The translations under genes and the position numbers were made by a program. A stretch of DNA of 64,000 nucleotides from assembly GCF_900109655.1 (NCBI RefSeq), contig NZ_FOAT01000014.1:34975-98974 (forward strand), written 5' to 3'. Below are positions 53,352-61,933 of the stretch, one piece after another. Positions within the stretch are counted from its first letter, which is position 1, and the number at the start of each line of letters is the position of its first letter. The stretch comes from Hominimerdicola alba. GTDB lineage: Bacteria; Bacillota; Clostridia; Oscillospirales; Ruminococcaceae. Under the pieces are notes generated by a model. It worked only from the letters and a program-made list of their open reading frames with translations, did not search any database and was not told the DNA's origin.

Positions 53352-54278
53352 ATGAAAATGCAGAATGTAGTTAACGGACCTCAGAACGTATCCAGCATAA
53401 TCCTCGGCTGTATGAGAATGCCGTCCCTTACCGTTGATGAGGCAGCTAAAATGATCTCATGTGCGGCTGAACTGGGTATAAACTTCTACGACCACGCCAC
53501 CGTTTACGGTGAAGGTGAAGCCGAGACACGTTTCGGCGATGCTTTCCCTCTAACAGGTCTGAAAAGAGAAGATATTTTTCTCCAGAGCAAATGCGGACTT
53601 CATTTTGACCGCGGCGAGTTTGACTGGACACAGAAAGATATTCTGGAAAGTGTTGACAGCAGTCTTAAAAGACTGAAGACCGATCATCTCGATGTACTTC
53701 TGCTTCACCGTCCAGACGTACTGTTCGACCCCGAGGAGATCGCCGAGACTTTTGATATGCTTGAAAAGAGCGGTAAGGTAATACACTTCGGTGTCAGCAA
53801 CGTTACTCCCGGTCAGCTGGAACTTCTGAAAAGATATGTAAAACAGCCCCTGGTGTTCAATCAGCTCCAGCTTTCTCTCGATCAGTCTCAGCTGATAGAT
53901 GCGGGTCTTTACATCAACAATACTACCACAGACCGTTCCACCGACAGGGACAACGGCATTCTGGATTACTGCCGACTGCACGATATCACCATTCAGGCAT
54001 GGTCGCCTTTGCAGATAGGTATGTTCAAGGGCTGTTTTGTAGATCACCCGGATTATCCCGAACTCAATGCAGTTCTTGCAAAGCTTGGTGAAAAATACGG
54101 TGTACCAAAGACTGCCATCGCAATCGCTTGGATACTCAGGCATCCCGCCAAAATGCAGGCTATCGCGGGCACTATGAATCCCGCTCATCTTAAAGACATC
54201 TGCGATTCCACAAAGGTTGAACTCACACATCATGAGTGGTACGAACTCTATCTGGCATCAGGAAAGTTCCTGCCATAA
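53352..54278 (+). CDS. Aldo/keto reductase, YdhF-like
   Basis: The 308-residue TIM-barrel protein keeps the tetrad: Asp and Tyr in FYDHATVYG, Lys in LQSKCG and His in LLLHRPD. It would reduce aldehydes or ketones with NAD(P)H. AAGGAG precedes ATG 53352. Two further reductase genes follow with gaps of 24 and 31 bp, forming a three-gene oxidoreductase operon. Confidence 0.9.
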   Translation: MKMQNVVNGPQNVSSIILGCMRMPSLTVDEAAKMISCAAELGINFYDHATVYGEGEAETRFGDAFPLTGLKREDIFLQSKCGLHFDRGEFDWTQKDILESVDSSLKRLKTDHLDVLLLHRPDVLFDPEEIAETFDMLEKSGKVIHFGVSNVTPGQLELLKRYVKQPLVFNQLQLSLDQSQLIDAGLYINNTTTDRSTDRDNGILDYCRLHDITIQAWSPLQIGMFKGCFVDHPDYPELNAVLAKLGEKYGVPKTAIAIAWILRHPAKMQAIAGTMNPAHLKDICDSTKVELTHHEWYELYLASGKFLP

Positions 54279-54302
54279 CCACCCGAACTGGAGGCGAATT
54301 CA

Positions 54303-55112
54303 ATGATCTACCGCGAATCATACACCCTTTCAAACGGAAATACTATCCCCAAAATAGCCCTCGGCACATGGCAGACTTCCAACGAAGACGCTGAAAGAGT
54401 TGTCAGGCACGCTCTTGATATCGGCTATCTGCATATCGATACTGCCATCGCTTACGGAAATGAAGTCGGCGTGGGCAAAGGCATGAAAGCAAGCGGGAAA
54501 ACTCGCGATTCCTATTTTGTCACATCAAAGCTTCCTGCCGAGATAAAAACCTACGAGGAAGCAGTCAGACATATAAACGAATCTCTCGAAAGGCTGGACA
54601 CTTCGTATCTCGACCTGATGCTGATACACTGGCCAAGACCCTGGGACGGCGACCCCAACAATAACTACAACAAGGAAAACCTGGCTGTGTGGAAAGCTTT
54701 TGAAGAAGCTTACGAAGCAGGAAAACTAAAAGCCATCGGCGTATCAAATTTCTCTGTGGAAGATCTGCAAAATCTCATGGACAACGCTAAGATAAAACCT
54801 ATGGTCAATCAGATACGGGTGCATATCGGTCATGTTCCAACCGAACTAATTGAGTTCTGCAAAAAGAATGATATTCTTGTCGAAAGCTACTCCCCAAATG
54901 CAACCGGCAGACTTTCAGCTAAGAAAGAGATTTCCGAAATGGCTGAAAAATACGGAGTATCTGTTTCACAGCTTGCTAACCGTTTCGACCTTCAGCTTGG
55001 CACTCTTCCCCTTCCTAAATCCGTCCATGAAGAATTCATCAAGCAGAATACCGAACTTGATTTCATCATCAGCGATGATGATATGCAGAAACTTCTCGCA
55101 ATAAAAGAATAG
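54303..55112 (+). CDS. Aldo/keto reductase, AKR5-like (2,5-diketo-gluconate reductase group)
   Basis: The 269-residue protein has Asp and Tyr in HIDTAIAYGNE, Lys in VTSKLP and His in LMLIHWPRPW, plus GVSNFSVEDL. The group reduces methylglyoxal, keto-gluconates and other small carbonyls with NADPH in the cytoplasm. GGAGG precedes ATG 54303. Substrate not determined. Confidence 0.9.
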   Translation: MIYRESYTLSNGNTIPKIALGTWQTSNEDAERVVRHALDIGYLHIDTAIAYGNEVGVGKGMKASGKTRDSYFVTSKLPAEIKTYEEAVRHINESLERLDTSYLDLMLIHWPRPWDGDPNNNYNKENLAVWKAFEEAYEAGKLKAIGVSNFSVEDLQNLMDNAKIKPMVNQIRVHIGHVPTELIEFCKKNDILVESYSPNATGRLSAKKEISEMAEKYGVSVSQLANRFDLQLGTLPLPKSVHEEFIKQNTELDFIISDDDMQKLLAIKE

Positions 55113-55143
55113 CATAATAAGAATTCTCAAAGGAGGACTTATC

Positions 55144-55713
55144 ATGAAAAAAGTCGCAGTTATATGGTCAAGCCCTAATAAAGACGGTCTGACTGCATCT
55201 GCAAAAGATCAGATATCAAAAGGCATCGCCGAAGCGGGCGGCGAAGTATGTGAGATACATCTGAACAGCAAAAATATTGAACACTGTCGCGCCTGCGGAA
55301 ACGGCTGGGGCACCTGCTACAAAAAAGGCTCCTGTGTTATCAGTGATGATTTCACTGAGATATACAACACCCTTAAAGAAGCCGACGGAATTGTATGGAT
55401 AAGCGCAGTTTACTGGTCGGATATGACCGAGTGTTTCAAAGCTTTCTTTGACAGGATCCGCCGCTGTGATGCCACATTCAGCCACTCACTCGCTGAAAAG
55501 CGCTGTATGCTGATAGCCTGTGCAGGCGGTACAGGCAGAGGTACTCTCGAATGTCTCACTCAGCTTGAACGCGGACTTGTACATATGGGTATGCGCGCAT
55601 ACGACCGTATTCCTGTCGTCCGTTTCAACAAGGACTATATACTCCCCGCACTTTACGAAGCAGGCAAGACATATATTAATTGTCTTGAAAACGGATTTGA
55701 TATGTATTACTAA
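55144..55713 (+). CDS. Flavodoxin-fold NAD(P)H-dependent FMN reductase
   Basis: The 189-residue protein starts after AAAGGAGG and has the flavin-binding start VIWSSPNKDGLTAS and the segment CRACGNGWGTCYKKGSC, in which the Cys residues resemble those of iron-sulfur flavoproteins. A bound FMN is likely; a cluster is uncertain. Together with the two aldo/keto reductases it may form a detoxification or fermentation side-reaction operon. Confidence 0.88.
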   Translation: MKKVAVIWSSPNKDGLTASAKDQISKGIAEAGGEVCEIHLNSKNIEHCRACGNGWGTCYKKGSCVISDDFTEIYNTLKEADGIVWISAVYWSDMTECFKAFFDRIRRCDATFSHSLAEKRCMLIACAGGTGRGTLECLTQLERGLVHMGMRAYDRIPVVRFNKDYILPALYEAGKTYINCLENGFDMYY

Positions 55714-55718
55714 ATGAC

Positions 55719-55750
55719 AAAGGCGCAGAAAAAACTCTGCGCCTTTTTTA
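55719..55750. terminator. Bidirectional terminator between reductase and Nudix genes
   Basis: AAAGGCGCAGA (55719-55729) pairs with TCTGCGCCTTT (55736-55746), followed by TTTTA. Confidence 0.9.
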
Positions 55751-56269
55751 TTTCAGCATATCTCTGACTTTATCATAGAATTTCTCATATCTTTTCACAC
55801 TTGTCTTTATCGCAAGATCTGATTCTGAATACGCTATCAGCCCAGCTGCATCGACCCATTTGTATTCAGTCGTTTCGCTTTCCTGCAAAATAACTGCATC
55901 CTTGTTGCAATCTACTGTAGCTGTAAAACAGTATACCATACTGTGACTTTTATCGCTGAATGAAATATTTATCAGATCTAAGCTGTCTGCTTTAAGACCT
56001 GTTTCTTCAAACAATTCTCGCCTTGCACATTCTTCCGCATTCTCGCCCTGCAACGCCGAACCGCCTGCACTTGCTTCCCAGTAACCTGGATAAACGTCTT
56101 TGCAGGTATGTCGTTTGCATAGAAGAAAAGTCCCGTCCTTATGCTGTACAAGTATGTCGCTCACAAGATGATAGCGCCCATTCGGTATCTCCATAAAGTT
56201 TCCGTGTTTGCGTTCCCATATTTCTCCTGTCCTTTTGCCTTCGCCGTCATACAGATCCCATAATTCCAT
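55748..56269 (-). CDS. Nudix hydrolase
   Basis: ATG 56269 has AAAGGAG at a proper distance; an ATG two codons earlier is too near. The 173-residue protein has the Nudix box from GSALQGENAEE to RRELFEETGL, with its REUXEE core, and an N-terminal ELWDLYDGEGK typical of isopentenyl-diphosphate isomerase/YfcD-like Nudix proteins. It hydrolyses a nucleoside diphosphate linked to another moiety. It lies 2 bp after an HTH/coiled-coil gene, so both are coupled. Confidence 0.9.
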   Translation of the reverse strand: MELWDLYDGEGKRTGEIWERKHGNFMEIPNGRYHLVSDILVQHKDGTFLLCKRHTCKDVYPGYWEASAGGSALQGENAEECARRELFEETGLKADSLDLINISFSDKSHSMVYCFTATVDCNKDAVILQESETTEYKWVDAAGLIAYSESDLAIKTSVKRYEKFYDKVRDMLK

Positions 56270-56271
56270 GA

Positions 56272-56802
56272 TCATTCTCCTTTATCATATCTGTCCGATA
56301 CACTTCCTGCTGCCGATGGCATCGAACCGCCGATTTTAAGATAAGCATCAAGGAGCTGCTGAAGCATTTTGTCACGGTCAAAAAGAAGTCGGTCAAGCTG
56401 ATCCAGCTGTTTTTCCAGCAGAGATATGGAACGCTCATAAGCTTTTCTGCGTTCTTCATATATCGCAAGACGCTTGTCAAATTCATCCTGCTTGTTTTCA
56501 AGCTGAACAAGAAGATCATCTATCTGGCGGTTTCGCTCTTTCAGCATCTGTTTCAGTGCGATGACATCATCGGAGGAATAGTCATCACCGTACACATCTA
56601 TAAGCGCTTCATATATCGGCGCTATTGACTGATAGTGAAAATTCTTTTCTTCTGAGCCATCTGCGAAAATATCGTACATCGTCCTCGGAGATACATACCC
56701 GCCATGGTCTGCTACTATGTCCTGTATCTGCGGTATAGACATACCGTGCTGATTTTTGATCTCTTTGATAGTTTTGATCCTTTGTCTTAATGTTCTTTCC
56801 AT
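56272..56802 (-). CDS. Helix-turn-helix protein with long coiled coil
   Basis: From ATG 56802 (AAAGGATC upstream) the protein has 176 residues. Residues about 5-65 look like an HTH DNA-binding domain (SIPQIQDIVADHGGYVSPRT). Residues about 80-150 form a coiled coil with many Gln, Asp, Arg and Leu heptads. The product lacks a sensor domain. It is first in the pair with the Nudix gene. Similar proteins occur widely in gut Firmicutes without known function; a dimeric regulator is inferred. Confidence 0.75.
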   Translation of the reverse strand: MERTLRQRIKTIKEIKNQHGMSIPQIQDIVADHGGYVSPRTMYDIFADGSEEKNFHYQSIAPIYEALIDVYGDDYSSDDVIALKQMLKERNRQIDDLLVQLENKQDEFDKRLAIYEERRKAYERSISLLEKQLDQLDRLLFDRDKMLQQLLDAYLKIGGSMPSAAGSVSDRYDKGE

Positions 56803-57018
56803 ACCTGATCCTTTCAAAAAGCTTGCAGGAAACTTGCAAGGTCATTTCATTGATTAATGCCCAGTAATCCTGTATAATTAATCATGCAGCTGTGTATTTC
56901 ACCAGTGGAATATATAATACTAATAATCCAACTAATAAACTAGGTATTATTTTACCATATCTGAAATGCTTTGTCAAATTTATCAATGTATATTTTTTTA
57001 GGAGGTCGCAGTGATCTT

Positions 57019-57588
57019 ATGATTATTGAGGAAAAAGAAGAACTGCTTGCTGCAAAGCTTGCAGACAGATTGAAGAAAGAAAATTTTAATGTTATTGCAG
57101 ACGGCGCTGTACTCAGGGTACAGGACTACACATTCGTGCTTCAAAGCTCGAATGACCAGCCGCGGCACTGCGGAGTAAGATACGAACTCCCGTCAGAATA
57201 CGGCGAGGAGACCCTTTACAGCTACATAAAAATGACTGTTTCCACTCCGCTGGAAAGAAAGATAGAAGATATGACGGTAGATACAATACTTTCACTTGGC
57301 ATATCCCGCGCACTGAAAGGATATCTGTATCTTGCCGAATCAATCGTTATGTGTGTAACAAAGCCCGATAAGCTGTATTGTCTTAGCAAGGATGTTTATC
57401 CTGAGATCGCTCAGAAATACGGTGTTGATATGTCTTGCATAGAAAGAAGCATACGCCACGCCATCACCAAAGCCTATTCCGAGGACCCCGAACCTATGCG
57501 GGCAATGTTCAGAAGACCCATTCAGCGCCCGAAGTGTCAGGAACTGATCGCCGAGTGTGCTGATACTATAAGACGTGTGTTTTATTGA
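57019..57588 (+). CDS. Stand-alone Spo0A C-terminal-domain-like regulator
   Basis: ATG 57019 is chosen; GGAGGT lies 12 nt upstream. The 189-residue product has an N-terminal beta/alpha part (1-70) without any receiver motif. Its C-terminal half (about 85-189) matches the Spo0A DNA-binding fold: GISRALKGYLYLAESI, SKDVYPEIAQKYGV, IERSIRHAIT and a final helix near RPKCQELIAECADTIRR. Spo0A binds 0A-boxes to start sporulation. This version cannot be activated by phosphorylation. A different regulator that took over the domain is likely. It has a good terminator. Confidence 0.82.
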   Translation: MIIEEKEELLAAKLADRLKKENFNVIADGAVLRVQDYTFVLQSSNDQPRHCGVRYELPSEYGEETLYSYIKMTVSTPLERKIEDMTVDTILSLGISRALKGYLYLAESIVMCVTKPDKLYCLSKDVYPEIAQKYGVDMSCIERSIRHAITKAYSEDPEPMRAMFRRPIQRPKCQELIAECADTIRRVFY

Positions 57589-57641
57589 GATCAAAAAAGG
57601 AAAAAGCCGGGCGTTCTGTCCAGCTTAATTATATGAAAACT

Positions 57642-57682
57642 AAAAACCATCAATGAAAATACGCTTTTCATTGATGGTTTTT
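57642..57682. terminator. Bidirectional terminator between Spo0A-C-like and TraB genes
   Basis: AAAACCATCAATGAAAA (57643-57659) pairs with TTTTCATTGATGGTTTT, with TTTT flanks on both strands. Confidence 0.9.
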
Positions 57683-57733
57683 CTGACATGATCTATAAAG
57701 TGAATGCTTTATTTAATCACTTTTGCATTAATA

Positions 57734-58834
57734 TCAGCCGATCTTTTCTACAGTGAAGCCCATTTTTTCAAGGAGATTGTCAACGCCGTTTTCTCCTGCA
57801 TAATGAGCAGCGCCTACCATGAACAGGCAGTTCTTGCCCGACTTGATATATTCAGATGCCTTGTCAGCCATATACTGGTTACGGTCATCGAGCAGTGCCT
57901 TGTTATATGCATCATGGTCGTCCAGCAGATCTTCGGGTATCTCAGCGATATCCTCTTCAGTTTCGCTTGATATCTCGCCGTCGCCCTTAGCCCACTTATC
58001 AAAGAGTTCACCGAAATCCGCTGCAAATCCATCTATATCATCTATATCATCGATCAGATCATTGATGGAATAATCAGCATATTCATCTGTATAAGCAGTG
58101 AGAGCCTCTGTCTGCATGGAAATATCTTCGATATTGATAACTTCCTTGCCGTCCTCCTTTGCTTTGGCTACGAAATATGAATCTGTTCCTGAAAGCTCAA
58201 GATTTTCAAGACGCATAAGCATTACAACGGTCAGCTGATTTATCCAGTAACCCGCTCTGTACTGATCCAGCATCTCGTTATATGCACCGATCTTGGTGAA
58301 ATAATCCTTAGCCTTGTTGTAAGTTTCCTCAGAGATATGATCCTTTACTGTAGTGCCGTCGGAATATGTCATACCGCTAACGTACTCCATCTGAGCGTTG
58401 ATATCACTCTGCAGAGCAGTTACATCAAACTCAACTGCGATAGAATCACAGCTGTTGTATATATCCATCAGGTCTGCAGGATAATCGGAAGCATCAGCAG
58501 GCAAGACGTGTATGGTACCTAAAAGGTACATTGAATTACCGCTTTCGGGATCGGTAACTTTCCAGATAGGAGGGTCGATCTCCTTGGTGTCAATGAAATC
58601 ATTGATATCAGCTGTGGTACCAAGTGCATTCTCGGTTGTTTCCTGATCGGTGGTCTCAACCGTTTCCTCAGCAGTAGTTTCAACAGTTTCTTCATCAGTT
58701 GTAACTACGGTCTCAGCAGGAGTTTCCTTTGCTTTAGAATCAGCCTTTGAAGAATCATCTTCCTTTTTTCCGCATGATGCGCAGGTAAATGCCATCATAA
58801 AAGCAACCGCTGCTATAAGAGCTTTGTTTTTCAT
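57734..58834 (-). CDS. TraB/GumN-family (TIKI-like) lipoprotein
   Basis: ATG 58834 follows GGAAAGG. The 366-residue product has a lipobox CASC (Cys about 21), a Thr/Glu-rich tether to about 70, and a TraB-domain body with YLLGTIHVLPAD near the start and MVGAAHYAGENGV near the end. The GxxH and AxHxxG motifs match TIKI metalloproteases, which cut peptides with a bound metal, though many bacterial members are uncharacterised. Extracytoplasmic location is expected. Confidence 0.88.
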   Translation of the reverse strand: MKNKALIAAVAFMMAFTCASCGKKEDDSSKADSKAKETPAETVVTTDEETVETTAEETVETTDQETTENALGTTADINDFIDTKEIDPPIWKVTDPESGNSMYLLGTIHVLPADASDYPADLMDIYNSCDSIAVEFDVTALQSDINAQMEYVSGMTYSDGTTVKDHISEETYNKAKDYFTKIGAYNEMLDQYRAGYWINQLTVVMLMRLENLELSGTDSYFVAKAKEDGKEVINIEDISMQTEALTAYTDEYADYSINDLIDDIDDIDGFAADFGELFDKWAKGDGEISSETEEDIAEIPEDLLDDHDAYNKALLDDRNQYMADKASEYIKSGKNCLFMVGAAHYAGENGVDNLLEKMGFTVEKIG

Positions 58835-58914
58835 TTTTAACTTTCCTTTCCTAAATGATACATGATCTGTATCTTTCATTTGATCGTTTATTTATTAACA
58901 CACAAGCATATATT

Positions 58915-58943
58915 AATATACAATTGCTTCCTGCATATGTCAA
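58915..58943 (-). promoter_or_regulatory. Promoter of the TraB-family gene
   Basis: Minus strand: TTGACA (58943-58938), 17 bp, TATATT (58920-58915). Confidence 0.8.
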
Positions 58944-59051
58944 TGATTTGTAATTACATTTCACTTAACCAACACAATAATTGTTATATTTGACCTCTGA
59001 ATACAATTGATTTAAACAAATATTTGTATATCATTACATTCTAAAATCAAT

Positions 59052-59096
59052 AAAAAAAGAGCTTTACCCCACGTAAAAGCAGAGCAAAACTCTTTT
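59052..59096 (-). terminator. Terminator of the CoA-disulfide reductase gene
   Basis: AAAAGAG and CTCTTTT pair around a longer loop, followed by TTTTTT on the minus strand. It lies about 100 bp after the stop. Confidence 0.7.
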
Positions 59097-59149
59097 CAGA
59101 TATAAACCTACAACCACAAATATCGGGTTATCACCGGCCCAAAACTTCC

Positions 59150-59179
59150 TTGACATATCATCACACATGATGGTATAAT
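59150..59179 (+). promoter_or_regulatory. Antisense promoter entering the CoA-disulfide reductase 3' end
   Basis: TTGACA (59150-59155), 18 bp, TATAAT (59174-59179), pointing rightward although the gene there runs leftward. The spacer holds ATCAT-N5-ATGAT (59157-59171). No plus-strand gene follows within reach. Confidence 0.65.
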
Positions 59180-59198
59180 TATCCTATCAACGAAGGAA

Positions 59199-60869
59199 TT
59201 ATTTATCCTCAGTGCAGATATAATCCTTTACCTTTTTAGAACTGATCACTGAGCTGTAAAGCCGCCAGCCGCCTGCAAGATTATAGCAGTCGTATCCGTT
59301 ACCTGATAATATGCGGCAGGCGATATAACTGCGCAGACCGCTGTGACAATGTACATACACTGGTCTGTCTTTCGGGATAGAATCCAGTTCGCCGCGGAGA
59401 GAATCCAGTGGGATATTCACAAAACCATCTATCATTCCGCGTGCGATCTCGGTCTTTGTACGCACATCAAGCAGGGTGACGCTTCCGTCACGGGGCAGAG
59501 TTGCAACATCATGCCAGAAGAACTGCTTCACCGTCCCATTTATGACATTCTCGGCAACAAATCCCACCATATTAACAGGATCTTTCGCACTTCCGAACGG
59601 CGGCGCATAACAGAGTTCCAGTTCTTTCAGGTCGGTAACTTTTGCACCGAAACGTATCGCTGTGGCAAGAACGTCCATGCGCTTATCAACACCGTCATAT
59701 CCCACTATCTGCGCACCTATCAGCTTATGGGTATGCTTATCCCACAGCACCTTGACTGACATATTCTCCGCTCCGGGATAGTAGCTTGCATTAGATGCCG
59801 AATAGGTGTATGTCTTGTCAAATTCGATGCCTGCTTCTTCTGCACGCTTTTCGTTAAGACCTGTCACTGCAACGGTCATATCAAACAGTTTCAGCACTGA
59901 AGAACCCTGCGTACCGCTGTATTCCGAGGATATACCTGCTATATTATCAGCCGCGATACGTCCCTGCTTATTGGCAGGTCCCGCAAGGGGTATGAAAGCT
60001 CCCCAGCCGGTAACAAAATCGCGGACTTCCACCGCGTCACCCACTGCATAAATATCTGGAGAACTCGTCTGCATATGGCTGTTTACGATAATGCTTCCCC
60101 TGCTGTTTACCTCAATGCCGCAGTCCCTTGCAAGCTTAGTTTCGGGAGTAACACCCACCGACATTATAACCATATCCGCGTCGATGCTTCCATTATGAAG
60201 TATAACCTGTTTTTCGGTGATCTCATTTATCCCATTATCCAGATAAAGCCCTATACCACGGCTTTTGATATACTGATGGACATCTGCCGCCATATCAAAG
60301 TCAAGTGGCGCGATAAGATGATCTGCAAGTTCAACGATAGATACTTCAAGCCCCGCATCAACAAGGTTTTCAGCCATTTCAACACCGATGTATCCGCCGC
60401 CAGCGATAACAGCTTTTTTCGGCTTTTCGGTTTCAATATAGTTCATGATCTTCATGGTATCGGGGATATTTCGCAGAGTAAAAACATGAGGTATATCAAT
60501 GCCTTTGATATTAGGACGTATCGGCTCAGCACCTGGAGAAAGGATCAGCCTGTCATAGCTTTCCTCGTAGATCTCTCCAGAATCCACATTGCGTATCTTA
60601 ACAATATGTGCCTCGGGATTTATCTGCACAGCCTCGTTTTTGATGCGGACATCAATGTTGAAACGTCTGTTGAAACTCTCGGGAGTTTGCAGGGTCAGCA
60701 TTTTTCTGTCGGTGATCTTTCCACCTATATAATAAGGAAGACCGCAGTTCGCAAAGGAGATGAATTCTCCACGCTCAATAATGATTATTTCGTCTTGTTC
60801 GTTCAGACGGCGAAGTCTTGCGGCTGCGGAAGCACCGCCCGCAACGCCGCCAATAATTACAGTTTTCAT
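59199..60869 (-). CDS. CoA-disulfide reductase-type flavoprotein fused to rhodanese
   Basis: The 556-residue protein starts with the FAD motif IIGGVAGGASAAAR, has the redox-active Cys42 in SFANCGLPYY, an NAD(P)H motif in VIAGGGYIGVE and the second FAD motif in DIYAVGDAVE. The last 90 residues are a rhodanese with the catalytic Cys508 in HCHSGLRSY. This is the CoADR-RHD architecture, in which the flavin part reduces CoA di- or persulfides and the rhodanese hands over sulfane sulfur. It is divergent from the Crp/Fnr gene with 25 bp between the start codons. Confidence 0.93.
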   Translation of the reverse strand: MKTVIIGGVAGGASAAARLRRLNEQDEIIIIERGEFISFANCGLPYYIGGKITDRKMLTLQTPESFNRRFNIDVRIKNEAVQINPEAHIVKIRNVDSGEIYEESYDRLILSPGAEPIRPNIKGIDIPHVFTLRNIPDTMKIMNYIETEKPKKAVIAGGGYIGVEMAENLVDAGLEVSIVELADHLIAPLDFDMAADVHQYIKSRGIGLYLDNGINEITEKQVILHNGSIDADMVIMSVGVTPETKLARDCGIEVNSRGSIIVNSHMQTSSPDIYAVGDAVEVRDFVTGWGAFIPLAGPANKQGRIAADNIAGISSEYSGTQGSSVLKLFDMTVAVTGLNEKRAEEAGIEFDKTYTYSASNASYYPGAENMSVKVLWDKHTHKLIGAQIVGYDGVDKRMDVLATAIRFGAKVTDLKELELCYAPPFGSAKDPVNMVGFVAENVINGTVKQFFWHDVATLPRDGSVTLLDVRTKTEIARGMIDGFVNIPLDSLRGELDSIPKDRPVYVHCHSGLRSYIACRILSGNGYDCYNLAGGWRLYSSVISSKKVKDYICTEDK

Positions 60870-60894
60870 AAATACCTCCGAAAGGATAGTTGTT

Positions 60895-61557
60895 ATGTTT
60901 GAAAGTGTTTATAAGAAAGTTTTCCCATTCTGGGATGATCTATCCGATGATGACCGCAGCTTAATCTGTGAAAATTCAGCTAAAAAGAAATTTACAAAAG
61001 GCACAAATCTCCACAGCGGCAGTGACTGTTCGGGAGCGTTCTTTGTCTGCTCGGGAAGTCTTCGTGCGTATATACTCTCCGAGGACGGCAAGGACGTAAC
61101 TCTCTACCGTCTTCACAAAGGGGATATGTGTATGCTGTCGGCTTCCTGTGTTTTACAGACCATCACATTCGATGTGGCTGTTGATGCCGAAGAGGACAGC
61201 GAATGTATCGTCCTCAGCGGCACAGCATTCAAGCAAATGTCGGAAAAATATCCCGCTATCCGCATATTCGCCCTCGAGACTGCTGTATCCCGCTTTTCCG
61301 ATGTTATGTGGGTAATGCAGCAGATACTTTTCATGAGTATGGACAAACGTCTTGCCATATTTCTCCACGATGAATCAGCAAGAACTTCCTCAGATACTAT
61401 CTCTCTCACTCAGGAGCAGATCGCAAAGTATATCGGCTCTGCCCGTGAGGTAGTTTCACGTATGCTCAAATACTTTGTATCTGAGGGAATTGTCGAAGTA
61501 TCTCGAAAGGGCGTGCGTATCCTCGATAAAGAACGTCTGCGGAAGTTAGCCCTTTAA
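60895..61557 (+). CDS. Crp/Fnr-family regulator
   Basis: ATG 60895 with AAAGGA upstream gives 220 residues. Residues about 12-120 form the cyclic-nucleotide-like sensory barrel, with several Cys (six in the first 105 residues). Residues about 145-220 form the winged helix, with LTQEQIAKYIGSAREVVSRML. The recognition helix keeps the Arg-Glu-x3-Arg order that reads TGTGA in CRP. TGTGAC/GTCACA palindromes occur at two promoters nearby. The 3' end overlaps convergently with trxA by 12 bp. Confidence 0.92.
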   Translation: MFESVYKKVFPFWDDLSDDDRSLICENSAKKKFTKGTNLHSGSDCSGAFFVCSGSLRAYILSEDGKDVTLYRLHKGDMCMLSASCVLQTITFDVAVDAEEDSECIVLSGTAFKQMSEKYPAIRIFALETAVSRFSDVMWVMQQILFMSMDKRLAIFLHDESARTSSDTISLTQEQIAKYIGSAREVVSRMLKYFVSEGIVEVSRKGVRILDKERLRKLAL

Positions 61558-61854
61558 CATATCGAGTATAACGGGCTTTGGTCTGAAACCGACCTCCTGT
61601 GCGGTAACTCTGCCGTTTTTCATAACAACAAGAGTCGGTATACTGATAACACCGAACTGCGCTGCAAGCTCAGGCTGTTCATCAACATCGATCTTGCCCA
61701 CGGTGAATTCGGAATGTTCATCTGCTATTTGATCTACCAACGGCGATACCATTTTACAAGGACCGCACCATGTTGCGTAAAAATCCAGAAGAACAGGCTT
61801 TGGGCTGTTTACCATCTCAGCGAAATTTTCCTTTGTTACATTGATTACTGCCAT
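61546..61854 (-). CDS. trxA: Thioredoxin
   Basis: The 102-residue protein has the thioredoxin fold with WCGPCK (Cys30 and Cys33) and the conserved cis-Pro in ISIPTL. It reduces protein disulfides in the cytoplasm, fed by thioredoxin reductase. GAAAGGAAG precedes the ATG. A -10 box and a Crp/Fnr-like palindrome lie upstream, so it belongs to the redox regulon. No reductase gene is adjacent; the neighbouring CoA-disulfide reductase is a distinct enzyme. Confidence 0.95.
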   Translation of the reverse strand: MAVINVTKENFAEMVNSPKPVLLDFYATWCGPCKMVSPLVDQIADEHSEFTVGKIDVDEQPELAAQFGVISIPTLVVMKNGRVTAQEVGFRPKPVILDMLKG

Positions 61855-61891
61855 AGTGATACTTCCTTTCTGTTTGTTTTATTGTGTCTTA

Positions 61892-61933
61892 ATTATACAC
61901 AATTATTCCTCTGCGGTCTGTGACTTTGTCACA
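61892..61933 (-). promoter_or_regulatory. Activator-type trxA promoter with Crp/Fnr palindrome
   Basis: Minus strand -10 TATAAT (61897-61892); palindrome TGTGACTTTGTCACA (61919-61933) 21 bp upstream, centre near -41. The -35 (CAGACC) is not consensus. The site overlaps the 3' end of the NapH-like gene. Confidence 0.85.

Noticed and set aside
60075..60902. 275-codon plus-strand open frame opposite the CoADR gene
   Set aside because: Antisense shadow; the flavoprotein on the minus strand has all motifs.
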